DNA of 64,000 bases from Branchipolynoe longqiensis (lineage: Eukaryota > Annelida > Polychaeta > Phyllodocida > Polynoidae): positions 75,849,045 through 75,913,044 of the forward strand of contig CM059198.1 of NCBI GenBank assembly GCA_030323885.1. Reading direction: 5' to 3'. Positions within the stretch are counted from its first letter, which is position 1. The number at the start of each line of letters is the position of its first letter. The notes below the pieces were generated by a model. It did not search any database. It worked only from the letters and a program-made list of their open reading frames with translations, and had not been told where the DNA came from. Made by a program: the position numbers and the translations under genes. Of this stretch, positions 59,719-64,000 are shown piece by piece.

Positions 59719-60121
59719 TAGGGATGAATGATATCCGCGATTTCGCGGATTTCCGGGATTTTTCCTGTAGCTATAAGTGAATACTAATAAGTTGTGCCCG
59801 TCCTGATATGACCTTAGATGTTACCAGGATGTAAAACTCCAACAACCAACCAATACGTTGTTTCACGCTGCAGCACCATCAGGGTATACTAATATGTGGT
59901 GCAAACGCCGCACCACTAGCAGCGTATACTACTAATGCCTTCATGGCGCAGCACTATCAGTGTACACCGATATGTGATGCAAATGCCGCAGCACTATCAG
60001 CGTATACCAATATGTATGAAACCCGACTTCCGGGAATTTTCAGCGATTCCCTGACAATGTTAAGCCTATGGGAGAATATCAGTATTTCCGCTTTTTTCCC
60101 CGGAGACCACTTTCATCCCTG
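59719..60121. mobile_element. CAGGGATGAAAG MITE with 6-bp TSD
   Basis: Ends TAGGGATGAATG and CTTTCATCCCTG, flanked by ATGCTT at 59713-59718 and 60122-60127. Its internal ~30-bp repeat (CGCCGCAGCACTATCAGC) is expanded, and a SINE-A tail fragment (about 59795-59860) is inserted. Confidence 0.83.
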
Positions 60122-60230
60122 ATGCTTAGACCACGATTCGAATCCCACGACCTACCAAAACACGATGAGGACGTTCATGATAGCAATGGGGACCTTTCAG
60201 TTTGCATGACTCGTCAGATGGCGCACCATG

Positions 60231-60651
60231 CCGGTGTAAAGATTTAAAGTTCCCCCCCCCCCCCCTCGGGAACTTGAAAACGTTTTCAAATTCTTCCCAG
60301 GCGAATTTGAAAACGTTTTCAAATTACCTCCGTCGTTTTAACTTTCCCTCCCCCCTCCCCCCACCCCCCCGTTTTTGGGGAATTCTCTTTATTTTTTTTT
60401 ATTTTTCATGACAAATATTATAATATACAGAGAATAGCATAATGGAAATTATTACTAGTACAATAAAACATATTTAACCACAAATGACAGTCTCCCAATA
60501 TGGTTTAGAAAAAAATATTATAGGTCTGAAATTTCAACTGTTTTTTAAACAATTTTAAATTCCTGGACTGGGGAATTTGAAAATAGGGGGAGGAATCTGA
60601 AGACGTTTTCAGATTCCGGGGGGGGGGGGGGAAGTTGAAATCGTTACACCG
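60231..60651. mobile_element. CCGGTGTAA-terminal element with C-runs
   Basis: The left end CCGGTGTAAAGATTTAAAG followed by a long C-run mirrors the right end, a long G-run then AAGTTGAAATCGTTACACCGG. Inner GAAAACGTTTTC palindromes occur on both sides. No coding capacity. Confidence 0.65.
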
Positions 60652-61089
60652 GTCTTATGCTTTGGTTGCATAGAAGCAGTTCCTTCTACTATAAAGTGCG
60701 TAAATAAGAGGGGTGTGGTGAGAGTAGGTGGTGGAAGTGTAGGGGTGTCTTGCAGATCTGCACCTCGCAATCTTTAGCATCCCTAAACCCCCACCACATC
60801 ACACCTATACCTCCCTACACTCACCACCAACATACACACACTTCTATCCATGATGGCCGACAATGGGTGCTGCCACCAAGTGTATAGCGAGAGAAATGGC
60901 TCATGAAAGCTCCCCATTGGTTAGGGAACCACACCAAAGAACAATGGAATTCGCTATGGATACGGACTGTGACCTTTTAATAGTTATTAGAATAACGGTT
61001 ACTGAAGGCCACTGTCATCATTAAATACATTTCAGAATTTGCTGTTTAATTATTTTTCTTAAGTTCACAAATGAGTTTCACCAAGATCT
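60652..61089. other. Gene-free stretch
   Basis: A diffuse inverted repeat (GGTGTGGTGAGAGTAGGTGG near 60711 and CCACCACATCACACC near 60790) is present; nothing else is supported. Confidence 0.4.
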
Positions 61090-61305
61090 AGATTCACGCC
61101 TGCTGCCCCACTGGCAGATCAGGCCACTAGCACCATGACTTACTGTAACCTAATACTAATCAAACCAGCCCTATCCTAGTAATGCCAAGCACCATGCTAG
61201 GTTAGAAACCACTATTCCATTTAGGAAGTTATTGGTTTGACTTTGTCAGGGTTCGAACTCCCACCCTTCCACTAGTGATTCAACCACTGCATCCGGTCAA
61301 TTGAC
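61090..61305 (-). mobile_element. SINE-A, diverged inverse copy
   Basis: On the minus strand a head with GGGTTCGAACCCTGACAAAG-like box B, TAGCATGGTGCTTGGCATTA and CTGGTGCTAGTGGCCTGATC. Confidence 0.6.
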
Positions 61306-61774
61306 ATAATTTAATGTAGCCTATCTTTACAAATACAGAGGCATCGGATTCTGCACCTGGACACCCTGTCATCTATTGTGGTGATGTGCAAATAATTGCA
61401 CATTAAAAGTCACATCAAGTGACGTATCAACCCATTCCAGCCATATTGACTCACATAACACATTCCAGCCATATTAACTAACATATCAACACATTTTAGC
61501 CATATTGACTCACGCTTTCCAACAAAAACATTTGGTAAACTATACAGCTTCAAATGAACCATATTCGAACAGAAACATGAATATTCATATGAAGTGGGGT
61601 AAATAAAGACGGAATAATAATTGTTCATGTTCACGTTTCGGATTTTGTGTTTGTGGACAAAAAAAACGAAATAAATAGAATTAAATTGTTTCTTTGTCGC
61701 CCTAGATGTTTTAGAAACCAGACAAATCAAAGATTGAGCACCCGTAACAATGTTTCCCCAACACTTGAATTATA
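61306..61774. other. Gene-free stretch
   Basis: A short repeat of ACATTCCAGCCATATT units lies at 61430-61510. No gene. Confidence 0.4.
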
Positions 61775-61965
61775 TTCCCCATGCCATCACCTCTGCCAAT
61801 TTGGATTTCCACCACTGAATAAGTGTCACCAAAGGACAGTTTCTCTCATACCATGTCTATGTGGTATGGGAGGATAAAAATCCCATGGGTCTGTAAAAGT
61901 GTAGGCTCGGCCCAACTGTCTAATGATGAAAACAAGTCTTCAATGATAGGCAGTATAAATCAAGG
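61775..61965 (+). mobile_element. SINE-B, shortened copy
   Basis: CATCACCTCTGCCAATTTGG, GGTATGGGAGGATAAAAATC and the tail ATGATAGGCAGTATAAATC. Confidence 0.7.
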
Positions 61966-62131
61966 AAAACATAAAAGTTTGCTATAAATAATTAAAATTG
62001 TATATATTAATATAAACCAGTACATTTTTCAGTCAGTATGATCAATATTTTGGTTGATACCGATTGATGAAGTAAATGCAGAAAACTACAATATGTCGTC
62101 AAAGTCTACTACACTACACACACTAATGATG

Positions 62132-62224
62132 TTATCTACCATTCCAGGGCGTTTTAACAGTTTTTAACTTCCGGTTCTTTTCACATGTGACGTCTTTTAT
62201 CCAGTCTGGTGCAATATCGATATC
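62132..62224 (-). CDS. Possible terminal exon of an unknown gene
   Basis: The strong acceptor TTTCTCTCCTTACAG is followed by a phase-0 frame of 30 codons and TAA: DIDIAPDWIKDVTCEKN then RKLKTVKTPWNGR. The composition looks protein-like and the acceptor is excellent, but I do not recognise the family. The upstream exons would lie at higher coordinates, where the window holds a mobile element, and no clear poly-A signal follows. It could be chance. Confidence 0.35.
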   Translation of the reverse strand, partial: DIDIAPDWIKDVTCEKNRKLKTVKTPWNGR

Positions 62225-62489
62225 CTGTAAGGAGAGAAAATAAACTTCACATTATGACGCTATTGACGTAACAATCGGAATTATCTCTGAAGTTGAGTCA
62301 GACGTAACGCATAGAACCTCCTGAGACGTACTTCATTTTCTCACGAGTTTACAAAATAAATAATTAAATATGATAGAAACGAATATACAGCACAGAGCCC
62401 ATACTAAAACTTAAAAGGCACCCGACATGCGATTATGCAATTTAATTTGCAACCGACTAGCTGTTAACCCATTTCTACTCACATAAGCT

Positions 62490-62660
62490 GCAAGTTGGGG
62501 TTTTATATCCTCGCAACATCTAACAAGTACCGAATTGTGATAGTGTGCACTCATGGTGAAATTATAGTGCTGCCCCAATGAGAAACCAGGCCACCAGCAC
62601 CATAGCCCAATATCTCACATTATCCTGCTCGCGAGCAAACTCGTCCTCGTCCAATAGGAC
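62490..62660 (-). mobile_element. SINE-A 3' half, inverse
   Basis: GTTTTATATCCTCGCAACATC, GTGCTGCCCCAATGAGAAAC and CACATTATCCTGCTCGCGAG are the inverted tail and body. Confidence 0.65.
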
Positions 62661-62703
62661 TTGCCGGCCGAGTTAACGCTAGGTGGTGCTTCTTCTGTAC
62701 TCT

Positions 62704-64000
62704 GGGCGTAATCGATTAATCAACTCGGGTCACCTGAGCCACTTTTTGGCGCATGCGGACATCCTACAGACTCGGGTCGAATAATCTAGTACGCTTCTCC
62801 ACGCTCGGGGTGGAAAAAAAGGTGCCTTTGGTCGTAATGCTCGCATTGCGTTTGATGCGAGGAAAGGGAAGAGACCCTCCCCACGCCTCTCCTGCCGCCG
62901 CGCAGCTTTCTCACCTGCCCTGTCATCCCTCCCTCAGCTTTCTCCCTCGCCCTCGCGCCCTGCCCCGCCGCTTTCTCACCTCCCCCGCCCCTCGCCATGC
63001 CGCTCCCTCCCTTATAAGGCCGCCCGCCGCCCTCCCTCAGTCTCTCGCCTCCCAGCCGTCCTCCCTGCTGCACCTCTTTCTTCTATTGGCTCTCCACCTC
63101 GGACCTCTCCACAGCACCCTCGGGCCGATCTACACCATGCCTGGCAGCGGCAAAGGGAGAGGACGCCGGGGAGCCCGGTGGGCCGCCATGGGCATGCCAC
63201 AGGCCGCCTCACCTGCCCCCTCGGCCCCGGGCTCCCCCCCGGCGCCTCGGGCGACTGGGCTGCGGGCATCGACGCCAACACGGCCTCCATCCTAGAGGCG
63301 CTGGGGCACATAACACGCCTCGACGCCCTCGACTGCGGCACCTCCCGCGGCACCCAGGAGACGACCTCGCCCGTGGCGAGCCGGCGCCCGGCCTACACCT
63401 CACCACCCACCCCGGCGCCTCGGGCGCACGTAGTCGGGGGTGCACTCCCCCCGCCCCAGGCACCGCTCCCGGGGGCGGTGCATCCACAGTACGAGCGGTA
63501 CACCCGCCGCACCGTCCAGCCGGTGGCCCCCGCACCTCCCTACGGCCAGGACGCGGTCGACCACACCCCGGCATCCGCGGCCGATGCCGTAAGGGAGATC
63601 CTCGCCTCGGCGGAGGCGCAGCAGGCCGGGAGGAGGAAAGGCATCTCCCCCGACTATCTTTTCCCCTCGGACCTCGTCGAGAGAGGCCCCGAGCGGGAGC
63701 CGGTCAAGCGGGGGGAGGCAACCAAGGACGAGTACAGCCTCGCCCTCCTCACCCTCCTTAGCCACCCTGCCTTCCCCGCGCACTCCCTCCCGGGCCTGAA
63801 CCACCACGCCCTCACAGTGCTGCGCGACAACCTCCTCTACCCCTGGCCTACCGTCCGCTGCTACTCGGAGACCGTCTTCACATGGATAGCGGATGGTAAG
63901 CTCCCCCACGGGTGGCACGACCCTGTGGCACTCAACATGGTGAGAATGGAGATTCTCACCATGCCCGCCCCCCAAGCCGTCCCGACAGCACCAGCCGCCC
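62704..64000 (+). mobile_element. Start of a large GC-rich mobile element, runs off the window
   Basis: The first ~115 bp (GGGCGTAATCGATTAATC, CACTTTTTGGCGCATGC, CACGCTCGGGGTGG) match the inverted right end of the 412-bp element at 21677-22088, so this is an element terminus. From about 62880 the GC content rises sharply over all neighbouring DNA. A TATAAG box at 63013-63018 precedes an ATG in ACC context at 63137. The large coding block lies inside and is cut by the window end. Confidence 0.6.
62785..64000 (+). pseudogene. Long open frame of a mobile-element protein, start unclear
   Basis: This frame has no stop from 62785 to the end, about 405 codons. Protein-like sequence starts around 63244 (ASGDWAAGIDANTASILEAL) and continues through SPDYLFPSDLVERGPERE, EYSLALLTLLSHPAFPAH, TVLRDNLLYPWPTVRCYSET and WIADGKLPHGWHDP. 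The well-placed ATG at 63137 is in a different frame that stops at 63293-63295. The frames could be joined by one indel in the C-run near 63233. The final part resembles gag-like capsid proteins of DIRS/Ngaro-type retroelements in style only; I cannot name the family. Confidence 0.5.

Overview
The window is nuclear DNA of an invertebrate animal. Genes are broken by GT-AG introns, and the spaces are filled with tRNA-headed SINEs, LINE fragments, small terminal-inverted-repeat elements, minisatellites and microsatellites. The proteins look lophotrochozoan, possibly molluscan, but that is an inference from overall flavour only. No bacterial operon, phage or CRISPR structure is present.

Layout. 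1-8 kb is gene-free and repeat-rich. From 8.07 to 15.72 kb, on the minus strand, lie five coding exons of mitochondrial fission factor (MFF), running from the Drp1-binding motifs to the tail anchor; the N-terminal exon was not found. Two large minisatellites sit directly beside two MFF exons. 16-28 kb is intergenic: minisatellites, TTAA-flanked elements, a LINE 3' end, a minus-strand LINE fragment and a roughly 2-kb element ending in inverted repeats. From 28.3 to 58.0 kb, on the plus strand, runs RPLP0, the ribosomal stalk protein P0 of 318 residues. It has a 5'TOP-type non-coding first exon and six coding exons, and its reading frame is intact across every junction. From 58 to 62 kb the DNA is again repetitive, with one plausible orphan terminal exon on the minus strand at 62.2 kb. 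From 62.70 kb to the end lies the first part of a larger, very GC-rich mobile element with a long open frame.

Most interesting content. The last two RPLP0 introns hold 22 box C/D snoRNA units of only two families. One family (11 copies) carries a D' guide complementary to 18S rRNA at the position equivalent to human Um1288, the SNORD110 target. The other (11 copies) carries a guide complementary to the 28S peptidyl-transferase segment just after the A-loop. In the last intron the two families alternate strictly over 15 units, partly through a near-identical 2.5-kb tandem duplication. Terminal stems covary between subfamilies, and two copies share a broken D box. A further C/D candidate in intron 3 guides the helix-69 position equivalent to human 28S Am3739 (SNORD46 / yeast snR63). 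A ribosomal-protein gene thus appears to double as an amplified host for rRNA-methylation guides. Other notable items are a repeated Leu-Phe-Asp-stop motif in the RPLP0 3'UTR, a 70-bp near-perfect palindrome in intron 2, an element family with 6-bp target duplications, and several clean nested insertions.
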